Shown: positions 42,646 to 56,705, counted from the stretch's first letter. The stretch: 64,000 bases of DNA from Siphonodentalium dalli (GCA_032622095.1 CP136065.1:150417577-150481576); one strand, 5' to 3'. The notes: generated by a model from the letters alone, not told the origin. Numbers and translations are program-made.

Positions 42646-44258
42646 AGGCCCACTTAATTTTCGAGTCACCGATTATTTTTGACAGTGCCGCGATTTTCGG
42701 TTTTAATGACAATCTATAGCCATAGCCATAAAATAGGATTAAACTAATATATGTCTCACAATGTGCCCATAGACCAATAGAAAATCGCAAAATCATAGAA
42801 ACATTTCCCCCTTTTGTCATCCCAGAATGCTTCACGCGAAATCAATCTTAGAATTCACGACGAATTCCGAGAACTCTCAAAGATTTCCTGTAGATGCCAT
42901 CAGGCAGGTAAAAAAAACATGGTGTCCAATACGAAGAAGAAGTTTTACGAATCGGAAAGAGACGCGTTCGTATCGGAGAACAGATAAAACGATGTGGTCC
43001 AGTTGGAGAGATAATTTCAGCTTCAAAATACACCAGAAGACACGTGATGCAGGAGGTTATAAGTAACTAAATACTTGAAATTATGCCCCTTGGCATTTGT
43101 GTAGGGAAACTCGAGTCAGCATAAAAAAAATACCGGCAGCTGAATGGTGTATAATATCTTCGGTTGTTTAATGTGAAAGAAAATGAAATTCATAGGCTAT
43201 GTTAATTCCTCGGCCATTTGTGTGGGATTGTTCGTCAAGCGGCTACATTGGTCGCCAAATTTGGTAGGGGGTGGGGGTATTTTTCTATATTAAAATTTTG
43301 TGCACAAAAGGGGGTAGTTGTGGAAATGCCAATTTATTTCCAGGAATAAGTATGGTGAGGCACCATTTCTTTTTTGACAACTTATGTCCGACTACGCGCA
43401 AAAGTATTTAAAGTTTGGCTCAGTAGGGTAATGAATCGTCGGGATGGCTTAACCCTAACACTGTCGCCTATGGGAAATATTTAGTTGATTGTAACCAGGA
43501 AGTTGGATATTGCGACCTTTGCGATTTGACCGACACGATAGAGTTTCCCCCCTTGCCACGTGATATTTATTACATATTTATTAGAATGAGGAATTACATG
43601 TATTTGTAAATATTATAGGACAGTATGCTTGTACTCACATCGATATACCATTATAGGTATTATGCGGTGTATGTTTTCCATGCGTATACATTTCTTATGA
43701 TTGTATATGTTTAAATGTTATATGATAGCATGCTTAATTTCACATCTATTGTTATACCCAGTATATGTATTACACTGTATAGGGAAACATACCCATGTGG
43801 GTTTTATTGATAAACATTATCATTATCATTATCAGCTCATCTGTAAGTTTGGTTTCAATATTAATTTAGCCTACGCGTTTTGACGCATGGTATTTGATTG
43901 AAAAGCTGTTTGATTGCGAACATTAAACGTAATATACAACGTTTCTGTTGTGCAAATGCAATATGTGTAACATCTACCACGTGACTTATCTCATTTAGCC
44001 GATTCCGAACATATGCGAAAACTGTCGGCGACGCGCGGAAAATTTTAATGAACACCGTCAAGATCAAAAACTCTACGGTCGAGCTCAGAACAATGTTCGA
44101 TACTTCGACAACACAGTGTCGATTTTCTTCTCGTTCGGTTCTTTTTCGATCGGATAACGTCAGCACATCTATGTTTTAGAACTTTTTGTGTCCAAAGGGA
44201 TGCAAAATATAATTGATGAATAGTATATAATTTTTTTACTGGAAAATTAAGTGGGCCT
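42646..44258. mobile_element. TTAA-flanked element, family 2, 1.6 kb
   Basis: TTAA at 42642-42645 and 44259-44262. Ends are AGGCCCACTTAATTTTC and its exact complement GAAAATTAAGTGGGCCT. The left 160 bp matches the short MITE at 9811-10233, which would be a deletion derivative. Internal frames show no recognisable transposase. The interior shares segments with 41935-42560, just outside. Confidence 0.75.
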
Positions 44259-44974
44259 TTAACATTTGAGACATCTGACTGGAGGTCAATAATTACACAT
44301 GTGATTACCCAAGTTATTAAACTCTTCTTATAGCCGACTTAGCTATAATGATATTATTGTCCCATTGTGTTAACTATTGAGTATGACACCGAGTACAATT
44401 GTTTTGCACTCTTTAAAGGTACGGTTGGCCTTGGCGGTGGGTATCCTGTCAAAATATTTCCACCCGTCAAAAACCGCCACAAACAGAAAGAACATCAAAA
44501 TGTAGACAGACTTTGTCCGTATATAAATATAAAATATCGCATAAACAGTATGTTATTCTCATATGTTTAACCATTGTTATGTAAACAAAATCATAAAAAG
44601 TAACTTTTCTGGTGTTTGTTTATATTATGATGGTAAACATAAAGAGCGTTCTTTGTTGGTGAATTCCTGATGTGGAACTAATAAAGAGCGTTTATGCAAT
44701 TTGTGTGTAATTAGCCAGTAGCATTGTGCTGTCCTCTGTAACCCAATCGGGCTCTTGCTTAGGTAAAGTATAGTAGGTATTTATGATAACATGCTGTTTA
44801 CGCGATGGTCATTGTATATATGAACGAAACTGTATGCGTTTTAATGTTTTTCAGTTTACGGTGTTTGGAACAAATATGAATATTTTCGACAATTAAGGCC
44901 TCACGTGCCTTTAACTAACAAAATGTGATTTTCTTCTCACAAAGAGACAGAAGACATGTGCCACAGCTGCGCTC

Positions 44975-45085
44975 GCGTTAGTACCATGGTAAAGTACCCT
45001 GGCACCCTGGTACTACCGTGGTAAAGTACACTGGTACTAACATGGTAAAGTACCAGGGTACTACCGTGGTAGTACCATGGTTCCT
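44975..45085. repeat. Minisatellite (GTACCATGGTAAAGTACC)
   Basis: Several imperfect palindromic units CATGGTAAAGTACCAGGGTA; related to 42571-42622 and scattered single units near 45790-46520. Confidence 0.7.
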
Positions 45086-46790
45086 ATTAATTTGGGTTAT
45101 ATAGTTCCAGTCAGAGATTAATTTTGTGAACAACTGAGTCCTAAATTCCCTAGTATCAAAGGGATACTGTACTCAAATGTTGATGTTGGTTTCTATAGCC
45201 TCTGAGTCCTATAATAAGGTAACCAGATTTCCATTATTTGAAAGTCTGTTGAGTACAAAGTAATGTTACGGATTGCAGATTAGCCGGAATGCAAAAATAC
45301 AATTGTCGTTGTCCAGTAATATTTGTGCAGTCTTCAAGCAATTGTATCAAATAAATGTTATATTATATGCATAATATAGTCCCATATACGCATTTAAGTT
45401 ATTGTATAGTCACTAGTCAGCGAGTAGCTTGAGTTTACGCCCCGTATCAACATAATTGTTTACACGATCATGTGTGCCACGCGTTGCCCAATCCACTATC
45501 CGTCAATTAATTTTATTACGTCTTGTACGCGGAAATTCCTAATATAATTTGTAGCTCCAGCCATAAATTAAATTTATATCAAATTATTAACTTTGATTTT
45601 AAGCTAACATATTAGCATGAACGTTTACAGAATTCATCTTAGACTAAAATTACTTATTTGTCTATATATTATCGATATTAGATCATTGTTATTACCGGGA
45701 ATTTATTGAAAATGGTGTACAGTACCCCTTTAATGTTATGAGTCGAGAAATAACACATCCTGAGATTTTGAATGAGATGAGGTAATACCATGCTGCACAT
45801 TATGGTAGTACTATGGTATTTTTTTTATAAGGGAATCGTTCAAATTTCCTGAAGAATCTGACCTAATTTTATCGGCATGTTGCTTTGTTAGCTATGTTAT
45901 ATCATAGTAATATAATTATAGCTATTGATTGATCGTTTATTGGTGATATAATGCAATACTTATGTGTATAACAATTACAATACAAGAAGAGTATAACATT
46001 ATATCACCAGGGGATGTCATAATCTCGAGGACTATCTTCCTGACACCCCTGGCGCAGATTTGGTGATCAAGGCCTGATTATATAATCAACGTAATTACAA
46101 GAACTTGTGAGTGATTTAAATGGTATCTCTGGTCCATAACTAAGCTCTGTTCTTAAATGAGTAATTAGTGATTGCAGGAGAGATGATGCTCGGATATAAA
46201 GGTGAGCCAATTATCTTAATCACAAGTTATGGGTCTTATATATAGTATCATTCATGCGAGGCATTGGTTTTTCTACAGTCAGTACATCGGGGGTTGTCGC
46301 AATTTACTATCAGTTGATAATGGCCTTTTTAGTGATAGCCTTTTTAGTGTATTCAGCTTTGAATGCAGATTTGCTCCAGATATATTTCGCATCACAACTA
46401 GCTATTGTAAATTAAAGAATGTAGTACAGTATCACCACAGTGTACGTACGTAGCACGGTAAATCATGTTATTTAATAACTGTAGCATCGTATAATACCAT
46501 AGTACAATTTAATGCTACCATGGCGCTACTACGACAACAGACACTACACGTTGGTACCAAATTACTCAAGATGGCTTCCAAAATGACAACCAAATTTGGT
46601 AAAAAGTTGATTTTTCACATATATCCCAAACATTATTCTCTGGCAATCTCTGCTGTTATGAAATTGAAGCAATATGGAACTCACTTGTTTACTAAACATG
46701 CTAGTTAATCAACTGATAATTAAATATGCTACTCAGGTTGTCACGGTGCCCTATGAGGCATGACAAATTAATTTAAGGTGTGCAGTGTGG
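45086..46790. other. Intergenic, no gene seen
   Basis: AT-rich; no supported gene. ATATCACCA and TGGTGATATAATG at about 45940-46010 form a short inverted pair. Confidence 0.4.
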
Positions 46791-46794
46791 AATT

Positions 46795-47930
46795 GTGTTG
46801 AATACTTCTTTTGTGATTCTGGCCATTGTTTTTGAAAGGAAATTGGGAGAACTTTGAAAAGGAACTGAGAGGGCCCATAATATGTGGCCACTCTGGCCCA
46901 TTGGCACAAGCATTGATCAACTATTGTCCGTAAAATCGTTTAACGTTTCCTCCATGCAGTGTGCATAAACACAAGCAACATGGAGAACTCTCGGACATGA
47001 CCTTTCTATCGATTAACATATCATTGAGTTATTGTGGAAATCGATAGCCACCCAATGTACACACGTACAACCCACACAGTCACACTTTGGTATACATGAC
47101 CACACAGTCGTGAGTCACCTGGCCCGTGACCATAGTCACGCTCTGTATACCTATTCACCACATTCACGACAATACAGTCATCTCTTGTATACAGAGTCAC
47201 GCCCTGTGTATCTATGCGCCACACCCATGGCCACATAGCCACTCGATGTATACCTATACACCCCAACCATTACCATAGGGTCACTCCAGGTATACATGTA
47301 CACTTTATCAATGACCATACATCCGTTCCAGATATACCAATACCCCGATCACACGGCCACTTATAGCTCCCAGATTTGCGAACGCGCTTCACACATGGCA
47401 ATTCGACCACCCCTTGTATACTCAGACATGCCAACCACAATCACACAGTTACCCCCTATATACATATACACCCACCGATGGCAATACATCGACGACATAT
47501 ATAAATATACATCACACCATTACAACAAGGGGACTCCCTATATATCCACACGCTGGCCATTGACCATCCGGCTATACTCCAGATATGCATATACACTTCA
47601 CTCATGACCGTACATCCATTCCATATATACATATACACATTACACATAGCCATAAGACTACTCTATATCTATCTATACACCCCACACATGATCATACAGA
47701 CAACACATGTATACATATACACACATCTGGGGCAATAACTCGCTGTATACCTATTTACCCCACCTAGGACAATGCATCAATTCCCTGGCTGCAATATTGA
47801 CCTCTACCCTGTATCAAGTTGATCAGTTTTAATGGTCCAGAATAGCCACATATTATGGTTAATCTCAGTTCGGTTTCAAAGTTCTGCCCATTTCCTTTCA
47901 AAAATATGACCAGAATCCCAAAAGGTTTTT
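46795..47930. repeat. Minisatellite inside a short inverted repeat
   Basis: About 700 bp (46990-47770) of degenerate units of about 45 bp resembling TATACATATACACCCCAC-CATGGCCATACAGTCAC. It is bracketed by about 100-bp inverted sequences (46795-46910 against 47830-47930, for example GGCCATTGTTTTTGAAAGGA against TCCTTTCAAAAATATGACC). The same combination appears in the opposite orientation near 58090-59860. Confidence 0.65.
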
Positions 47931-49074
47931 GGCAAAATATTCCATACCGCAACTTTAAAATGAATTTTGTCATGTCCCATAAGGAACTAGGACAACCATA
48001 ATAGCATACTGTATAATAACCAAGTGAGTCATAATTAACGCCATTTTCGGAACAGCAGATAAACATGTTCGGGATATATGTGAAAAATAAACTTTTATCA
48101 AAATTTTGGAAGCCATCTTGAATAATTTGAACTATAAACACATTAGATCATTTAAGATAGATCAAAACAATAAACACCTTTCATTACAAAGATAGCTACA
48201 TTTTTCTTGGAAAATAGTCCGAACCTGAAAAGTTAATTTTTACTGATATTTATTTCAAATTTGTGAGAGAAAATCCATATTTCTGGTAATGTCGGTGGTT
48301 ACAACAGTAACAATTATCCAAGGCGCATCAGGCATGTTAATATTCAATGAGTAGAAGGCAGACTAGCCAATTTTATTCATCAACCACAAGTTGTAAAAGC
48401 GACTGCAGGGCACGCTGGGGCAATACATCTACCATAGTTTGTGGCCATTTTGAGCCAAAGTAACACATTGGTTCAAAAGAGTTGGATTATTCATGATCAA
48501 AGAATACAACGGTATAGAGTTTATTTCAGTGTATACACATGATATGTACATAAAACATATACATGTAATATATATATAATGCACATATTTACAGCACTCA
48601 AACTGCTTTGTCCAAAAAGGATTCAAGTTATAAATACTGTTAGTATATATATGGCGAATTTTAGTTAATCCCACTAACATATTACCATTAGGTCCCAATG
48701 CGAGTCAAAAACAACATTTAAAAACAAAATATGTGCTTTCTGGAGTATAACAAGTTGGCCCACAATTTTACGATAAAATAAAATTTTCCACAAAATTTTA
48801 CTATTTTCTGAAATGTTCTTAAAAATCAAAAAATTCATGCAAAATTTAAATTTTTTGTTACTAAATGTAGAAATTATGAATAGAACGACATTTCCAGACG
48901 GAACCAACCATGAATTCGCAAGACGCATTCTTCATATTCCAAACGCTCAAATTTTGGAAATGATATAATATTTAAATCTGTTGTGTCAGCATTTATGGCG
49001 AGTTTTTTTTAATCCCCAATGAAAGGTCCCTCATATGGTATAAAGGAGGTAAAAAAATGAGAGCATATCCATAT
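47931..49074. other. Intergenic, repeat-like, no gene
   Basis: 47840-48130 resembles 59790-60070 in the same order of short matches, so it belongs to a dispersed repeat. Related AAAATTTT-rich text recurs at 50220-50300. No gene. Confidence 0.45.
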
Positions 49075-49237
49075 GCAATCAACGTCGTTTTCGATGCATC
49101 TGTCGGCGTATAGAAGTGTCTGATGCCGAATTACATACTGTATAATTTCGCGATCGAAATTATACTAAGTATGTAGTTCGGTATCAGACACTAGTCTTCT
49201 ATACGCCGACAGATGCATCGAAAACGACGTTGATTGC
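49075..49237. repeat. Foldback hairpin, about 75-nt arms
   Basis: GCAATCAACGTCGTTTTCGA through CGCCGACAG text on one side is the complement of the other side ending GATTGC. Mismatches are few, and the spacer is a small inner palindrome (TTTCGCGATCGAAA). Confidence 0.85.
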
Positions 49238-50946
49238 TTATAATTACGACAATCCGCATATTAGTTGGTGATTAAACTAGTTTTTAAAGAAACTATATAT
49301 AAAACAATAAAATAGTAAAACTACCCAAGTGATACTTGTGTCCGGACTTCAGCTCCAAACTGCAAGACAGAGTTCAGTCCCCTATGCTACGCGGGTAAAT
49401 CATAGCATGAGCGTAGATGGCGCTGTGTACAGCTTGCTTCAGCTGTTCTTTTAACTGAAAATGGGAAATTGGGTCGAGAATAAATTGGGCGACCGACCAG
49501 AAGTTCGAGATGAACACACACAATTCGATCTCCGTTTCCAACTATACAAAACCAAGACACCACACCGTAAGCTATTAAACTGTACTTGCTGGTGTAAATT
49601 TCACTTATTTAAAACGATTCCAGAACATCTATTATCATAAATACAATTATATTCGATAGCAATTCCGAAGCGGTGTTCCCAAACTTCCCCACTGAATTTG
49701 CAGTCTCCGGTGACAAACTCGAAAAGTAAACAATCGCTACAAAGGTGCATTCTACTTTCTATGCTCTCGTGACGACTGCCATGTCATATTATATTAGTAC
49801 TGGCACGAAGCTGAATAAATGCTAATACTAATAGTGGAATAGTTATGTAAAACATTCCTTTATCGCCAAATAAATTATCGCATTTCATAGTTTCACTGAT
49901 CTGTCTAATTCGTTAATTTTATTTTCACGGTATGGTAACTATGGACGGTTTTATGAAATGGCGTCATGATGTGGGGCGACCGTTGGTGCATGTCGCCCAA
50001 TTTCTTAAAGTAGCACTGCGCGTTGTGATGCGGGAAACTACATTTCCCTCGGCTGATAGAGTTTGTCGTTACCAAGCGTATCTTAGTGCATTGACCAATC
50101 AAATGCATGTATTTAAGCGAAAGCGAAAGTAGTTGTAATTATAACTATATAAATGTTTTCCGGTGTCTCATATTTGGAATTTGGCCAAAAGAATGCTGAT
50201 AAAATAAGATTGTCCCAAAATTTTGTAATTTTCTTAAATTTGTACTAAAAATCGAAAAATTCGCACAAAATGATGCAAAATTTAGATTTTTTGTCTCTAT
50301 ATGAACAAGTTGTGTATGTATGTGATCACGATTGTAGTTCGATCATAAATTCACAATATTTATGCTGTTCTCATTCCAAATACTCAATTGTGGAAATAAT
50401 AAAAAATAGAGGATGGTCAGATATTATTCGCTGGCAAATCTTAACATGTAAACCAAGATTTACATTTTTGTGTGTCCCCAAAGCCAGAGAACACAGCCAT
50501 ATTTACTACATTGACCTTTTCTTATTATATGCGGAAACAAAGCAAACGGATTGTACCCCTATGTGAAAAAAACAAACTAATTTTTTACCACAAATTCTGT
50601 AATTAATTATCAACTATTTCTTTTTCTTTACACGCAAATGCCCGCATATGCATTTTTCTACAAACCATAGCATATATATATAAAGTTTGCAAAAGTTCTA
50701 AGCTAGATAGTGCAAACTGACGTCACGTTGGGCGATTTAGGAAAACAGGTTAATGTCTTAAAATGAGAACGGATTTCAAAATGGCGGGAAAATGACCACG
50801 AACCAGATCACCTGACAAAAAGAGAATCAATCAATAACCATTCCGCTATCAACATCTGAAGTCAAAATGAGGCTACATTTCATGCACACAACCCCGGACC
50901 AGAAGACAACACTAACATGTTTTCTTTAACTGCGAATATACATGTG
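49238..50946. other. Intergenic, no gene seen
   Basis: Only unconserved short frames. No intron-flanked coding block was recognised, including any first exon of the transporter gene downstream. Confidence 0.4.
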
Positions 50947-51363
50947 TCAGTCGAATGTTTGTTCTTGAAACCGAACTGATTTTCCCAGACTTTCTTCAAA
51001 TTTACTGAACAGAATTATTTCAAATACTTTGGCAATTATGTTCGTCAGAGGTATCGGGCGGTAGTTTTCTTTGCTGCCAACATCACCAGACTTGTTTTTA
51101 AGCAACAGAACAAAGATTATTTTCATCATCATACTTGGTTGATGTCCTTGCACGTAAATCTCAATACCCATGTACTTTTTGAGTGAAGAGAATAAACAAA
51201 TTGAATTGAATCTAGTTGAACAGAATGCTTAAGCATGTGCAGAGAGTATCACCGGCATATTTAAAATGTTCTGAGGTTACATCATCTGAACCACACGCTT
51301 TCCCCGTCACTAGTTTCTGAATAGATTGTCTCACGTCATTATCCGTTATCTGATTGACATTTT
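50947..51363 (-). pseudogene. LINE reverse-transcriptase fragment
   Basis: Minus-strand codons from about 51363 read an ITDNDVRQSIQKL then GKACGSDDV then EHFKYAG series, the linker before the RT domain of CR1/Jockey-like non-LTR elements. After a stop and frame change, KNKSGDVGSKENYRPIPLTN and AKVFEIILF give RT motif 1 (NYRPI-L). The catalytic YADD region is missing. It is a 5'-and-3' truncated relic. Confidence 0.75.
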
Positions 51364-53035
51364 GTAGGCTTATGAGCTGGTTTTATCTGGTGAAACCGTC
51401 ATATCACCCCCGGCTGTTATATTGACGCGGAGACACAGTATATATATGTTAAGAGACATGCATGGTGGTCAGTTTTACTTGGTTATGACCCCATGAAATC
51501 ATCTTATAGCCCAGGCATGACATGAACATTATCAAATATAGAATATTATTTATGGGTATAAAGTTGCCTTTCTAACGGAAAATAAACATTAAATTTCACG
51601 AAGCATGAATAATTAAATGGCGACTGCATGTTTAAATGTCTGGTATTTGAGCGATTTGTTTACTCTGAAGTAAATTAAGAAAATTAACAATTATACGTCA
51701 GTGTCGAAAATGCTCGAAAATGTGTTTGTAGATCAAAGTATATCAATATTCAATTTGACCTGAATACGATATTCGAATACCAAATTAGAGATGGAAAAAA
51801 AAACCGGAATGCATAATTAATATAAGTTCACCAAAGAGATCTTCTGATTCTTCTGGTATACTATTTCCAGACAAATGTGTCAGATTAAATGTTAGATTTA
51901 TGTCACCACATTCATGCAGGTGTTGTCACATTTTTGATAAATCGTCAGAGGTTGTCTTGAATTTGATGTCATATTTCGTGATCCCTTTCTTTACAGGCGT
52001 GTGTTTATGTTCCTAAATATTACAATCCACCGTCCGTTATGTAAAATTTTGTGGTTACGACGAAAACCTGAAACTTCTAACATAATATCGTAACTGTGGT
52101 TTATGGCTACACGCAGTCATAATCTCTATTTAATATAACTTTCATGTTGATATCTGGGTTATATTATGGGTTCTTTTGAGTATGCATGTGTATTCAGCGT
52201 GCATCCTCGACGACTCAAATTAAAGTGTTGCGAAACACTCCGGTAAGGTGATCAAATAGAAATAAAGCAGTTATTTTTACAAATATTATATCCAAATTGA
52301 CAACACACACCGTCATTGTTATATATAAATTAAATGCAACGACTACCGAAGGCGAAATCGTTTTTGTTAGTTTATCGCCGATTTTTGCGTCCCGAATCGA
52401 GACGTAAATATTTACAATTGAGCGTATTTTAGACAATGTTTTTCTATGGAGTGGTACGGTCGATTTGCTTGAGATTTTCAGTGATTTAGTAGAATGCTAC
52501 ATTCCCAGTTGGCATAGCGCCTGAATACTAACTTGTCAGTTCCACACACTGGAACAAGTCCATAATATGTCTTTAATTCATTAGTGGCATATTTTTCGTT
52601 AAATGAAGTGGAAGTGGTCGGATATGCGCGCAGCACCCGTTTAAGTCTCATCTCATGATCTTTAGATATGATATCATGGATATCAACTGTACTTTTGAAA
52701 CAGTGAAATTTTTCAAAATAACAGTAAAGTATATGAGGTTATAATTTCCAGCGGGTTGTTGGTTCTAAAATATTGTATCACAATAATCGCTTGTACCAAA
52801 TTTAACAAAGAAATTCCTCGCAGATTTGGAGAAAATCCATTTTGAAATACCAGGAAGTTTTGGCAAAACGTGGGTCTGATACTTAATGCTCATTAGATGA
52901 ATTATAACATATATATACATATGACAGGTTGGCATGGATGAATTTTGACTATATGGGTCACGACTCTGCAACAACCTAATGGAAACCGCGCGGCGGCTCC
53001 ATGTGGATACGTCCATTCAGCATGCTACATGTATG
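51364..53035. other. Intergenic, no gene seen
   Basis: No supported gene or repeat. The promoter and first exon of the SLC22 gene would be expected in or left of this region but were not identified. Confidence 0.35.
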
Positions 53036-53440
53036 ATCCAAAATGATCGCCGCCCAAAGGGGTTCAAATGGGGGACCAATGCCATTTTTCGGCCCTTGGC
53101 CGATTTAGATCAAACAAATGGTGTTGTATAGGTTGGTCCCAGAACAGTCGCAATATTCACCCCACATGCACAACCCACCCGATCTAAAATCGCCGGCGTC
53201 CAGAGGGGTTCAAATATGGAACTCATGCCATTTCTCGCCCCTTGACCGATTTATGTCAAACAAGGGTGTTGTATGGTGCCACAAGACACCAACACACAAC
53301 CCACCCCGATCCAAAATGGCAGCCGTCCAGATGGTGTAATTTCTCGGTCCTTTGACAAATTTAGGGTATTGTAGGGTGGCCACAGATACACTTTATATAT
53401 TCAACCTACATATCCAATTCCGATCAAAATGGGCGCCTTC
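53036..53440 (+). repeat. Tandem repeat, about 127-bp period, three units
   Basis: Units share CGCC-CCAAAGGGGTTCAAAT, CCTTGGCCGATTTA and ACAACCCACCC-GATC-AAAAT blocks, starting near 53040, 53170 and 53300. Diverged and just upstream of a transporter exon. Confidence 0.7.
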
Positions 53441-53559
53441 CAGATGGGTTTATAATAGAACACACTACAACAACCTTAGTTTTAGGAATGGGTCAATTAT
53501 TTACCCAAAGTAATTAATTACAATTTATCGTGCAGTTAGCATACATGATTTCATTGCAG

Positions 53560-53782
53560 GTGTTCATTGTCAGGCGTCGATAATGATACTTTCGAAGTAC
53601 AGAATGTTCACCATCACGATCTGATAAATCTAACAATTCCCGATGGTAAGCACGGGCAGTGCCACCGGTATGACGTCGGAGCCAATACGACATTTCTCGG
53701 CGACCAGCAGGCAAATTCAGAAACAAAATGCGATTCTTGGGTTTACGACAAATCCGTCGTTTCCAGTAGTATGGTTACCGAG
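53560..53782 (+). CDS. SLC22-type transporter, exon a (extracellular loop)
   Basis: First recognised exon of a major-facilitator gene of the SLC22 organic ion transporter family, which moves organic cations or anions across the plasma membrane. The acceptor is AG at 53558-53559 (a second possible one ends at 53573). The donor is GAG|GTATAT at 53782, phase 0. It encodes the large loop after TM1: many polar residues, CHRYDVG, then CDSWVYD and SSSMVTE, matching the family pattern of a Cys-x-x-Trp-x-Tyr-Asp motif before a VTEW-like sequence. A preceding exon with the start codon and TM1 must exist but was not found. Substrate cannot be predicted. Confidence 0.8.
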
Positions 53783-54056
53783 GTATATATTCATATACGT
53801 TCACCCTGTCTATATATACTAAAAACTATGTTACATTCTATAACAAAATATGTGTGTCCATTTATAGTATACGCTCAACAATAGATTATGGAAGAAAATC
53901 GCTAACAGATAATAATCGTTATCCACCGCTATCAGGGAAGATATAGAAAATTACACTTTCATTGTAGCTTTTACGTTACGTACGTTTATGACGTAACTTA
54001 ATTTCTTGAATACTATCATCGAATTGTAAAATGTTAACCATATATAGTAGCATTAG

Positions 54057-56235
54057 TAATATGATAATATGCAAGGCATATAGAACGACACCGTCATAAT
54101 AGTAAGAATTATATTTTTATTGAATACGGATGCTTTACATAATCATTATGATATAGTTAAACGTTTATAAATGAACATCATTGATATGAAGTGGGAAGTA
54201 GTAAACATAAACATCGTATTGGCTGCTGACTTCAGAAAAAATCAACACTTCGCTGCATTTACATGTAAAACTTGACGTGATATTATAATTAACTCAGATT
54301 ACATGTGTATGAGCATGGATTAAATGCTCAATCAATACATCAATCAATATATGGCTAGTCTATAGTGAGGTGAAATCAGTTGTCCGCGAAGACGACATGA
54401 CACGCTCAGTCATGTCTGGATTCTGGCCCGCAGAGACAAATGACGCTTTGACGTCATGACGCCGTAACTGCCTTCATTTTGTTAACAAATGAAACTGATC
54501 TAATATAATATGAACCTATGTAGGACATATTCATAACAACTTACTGTTTATAAATAAATAAATACATCAGTTGTCCATTGCCACATATCAGAAGTTGTGA
54601 AGTAGAAAATTCGTTTCATATCTGATTCAGCGATTTTGTGAAACCACTGCCGGAAGTCACGTGATTTTATCACGAAAATGTTGTGTGAATAAAAATTTCT
54701 CCTTCACGGTATACTGTAATTTATGTGTGACGTCACAAGTATGCACGCCCGCCTGTTACCTATACACCACCCGAGCTCGGGCGCGCAAGCGCGCCGAGCG
54801 GGGTCGTTATAAAGCTAATATGATAATATGCTAGGCATATAGAACGACCCCGTCATAATAGTAAGAATTATATTTTTTTTGAATACGGGTGCTTTACATA
54901 ATCATTATGATATAGTTAAACCTTTATAAATGAACACCATTGATATGAATTGGGAAGTAGTAAACATAAACATCGTATTGGCTGCTGACTTCAGAAAAAT
55001 CAACACTTCGCTGCATTTACATGTAAAACTTGATGTGATATTATAATTAACTCAGATTACATGTGTATGAGCACGGATTAAACGCTCAATTAATACATCA
55101 ATCAATATATGGATAGTCTATAGTGAGGTGAAATCAGTTGTCCGCGAAGACGACATTGACACGTTCAGTCATGTCTGGATTCTGGCCCGCAAAGACAAAT
55201 GACGCCTTGACGTCATTACGCCGTAACCGTTCAGTGCCTTCATTTTGTTAACAAATGAAACTTATCTAATACGAACCTATGTAGGACATATTCATAACAA
55301 CTTACTGTTTATAAATAAATAAATACATCAGTTGTCCATTGCCACATATCAGAAGTTGTGAAGTAGAAAATTCGTTTCATATCTGATTCCGCGATTTTGT
55401 GAAACCACTGCCGGAAGTCACGTGATTTTTTCACGAAAATGTTGTGTGAATAAACATTTCTCCTCCACGGTATACTGTAATTTATGTGTGACGTCACAAG
55501 TACGCACGCCCGCCTGTTACCTATACACGACCGAGCTCGGGCGCGCAAGCGCGCCGAGCGGGGTCGTTATTATGAAGTAATATGATAATATACAAGGCAT
55601 ATGGAACAACCCCGGCATAATATTGGGTGTGCGAAAAAAAGTACTGCGCGAATTTAAATACTAGTAAGGTAGCTAAAATTTAATACACAGTACTAAATCA
55701 AGCCGGTATAATATAACTAGTAATTGAAGCGCGTGCCTGCTTTTACATGTCCAGTATGGTCGTGATATATAGCCCAGCGACGAAAACGACGTTAAACTCT
55801 CAATCAATAAATCAATCAATAGATGTATAGTCTACAGTGAGGTGAAATCAGTTGACCGCGAAGACGACATGACACGTTCTATCATGTCTGGATTCTGGCC
55901 CACAGAGACAAGACAGTGACGTTTTGACGTCATGACGCCGTAACTGCCTTCATTTAGCTAACACATGAAATTTATCTGATATGAACCTATGCAGGACATA
56001 TTCATAACAACTTACTGTTTATAAATAAATAAATACTTCAGTGGTCCATTGTCATATATCGGAAGTTGTGAAGTAGCAAATTCGTTTCATTGCCGATTCC
56101 GCGATTTTGTGAAACAACTACCGGAAGTCACGTGATTTTTTCGCGAAAATGTTGTTCGCTAAAAATGTTTCCTTCACGGTATACTGTAATTTATGTGTGA
56201 CGTCGCAAGCGCGCCGAGCGGGGTCGTTATTATAA
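54057..56235 (+). repeat. 760-bp tandem triplication in transporter intron
   Basis: Three copies beginning TAATATGATAATAT at 54057, 54817 and 55578. The first two are nearly identical, while the third is diverged and rearranged. Each ends with a GC-rich segment, GCGCGCCGAGCGGGGTCGTT, and in copies 1-2 a self-complementary GCGCGCAAGCGCGC. The third contains GACGTTAAACTCTCAATCAA, which looks like a SINE-type tail. Confidence 0.88.
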
Positions 56236-56290
56236 TCGAATGTGACCCGGCTATAATGGGTATACGCACATCACGCGTAAAATAAAGAAA

Positions 56291-56401
56291 ATCTAGTGTT
56301 TTTGAGTGGATATAGAAAATTATCTCATTCGTGACCGCGACAAATATATATTTTTCGCTCGTGGCAAGCCATTCGTTCGGTATCCACTAAAACACTAGAT
56401 A
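56291..56401. repeat. Inverted repeat beside splice acceptor
   Basis: ATCTAGTGTTTTTGAGTGGA is answered by TATCCACTAAAACACTAGAT ending at 56401, 20 bp before exon b. Probably a small foldback. Confidence 0.7.
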
Positions 56402-56422
56402 TCCTCTATGTATACATTTCAG

Positions 56423-56526
56423 TTTAACTTGGTGTGCGATGATACCCTGATGATCGCTCATGCGCAGATGGTTTATTTCGCTGGTTTCTTAGTCGGAGCC
56501 AGTGGTTTTGGAGTACTAGGAGATAT
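56423..56526 (+). CDS. SLC22-type transporter, exon b (TM2)
   Basis: Acceptor ATTTCAG, donor AT|GTAAGT, phases 0 then 2. Encodes FNLVCDDTLMIAHAQMVYFA followed by GFLVGASGFGVLGD. FNLVCDD corresponds to the WDLVCD signature of SLC22 proteins, and the GxxxG-rich helix is TM2 leading into the GRR loop. Confidence 0.88.
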
Positions 56527-56705
56527 GTAAGTGTACATTGATCATCAAGTATACACCCCTGTTTAAGTGGTCCTGCTAATTTACTATGATGCTTGTATGG
56601 CAAAGGAATACTGTTAAGAAAGGGTACCGTCTGAACAAATCGAGGAAATTAAAGCCACTATGCGTATAAAACATTCAAAAACATGTATCTTGTGAAATAT
56701 TTTAA

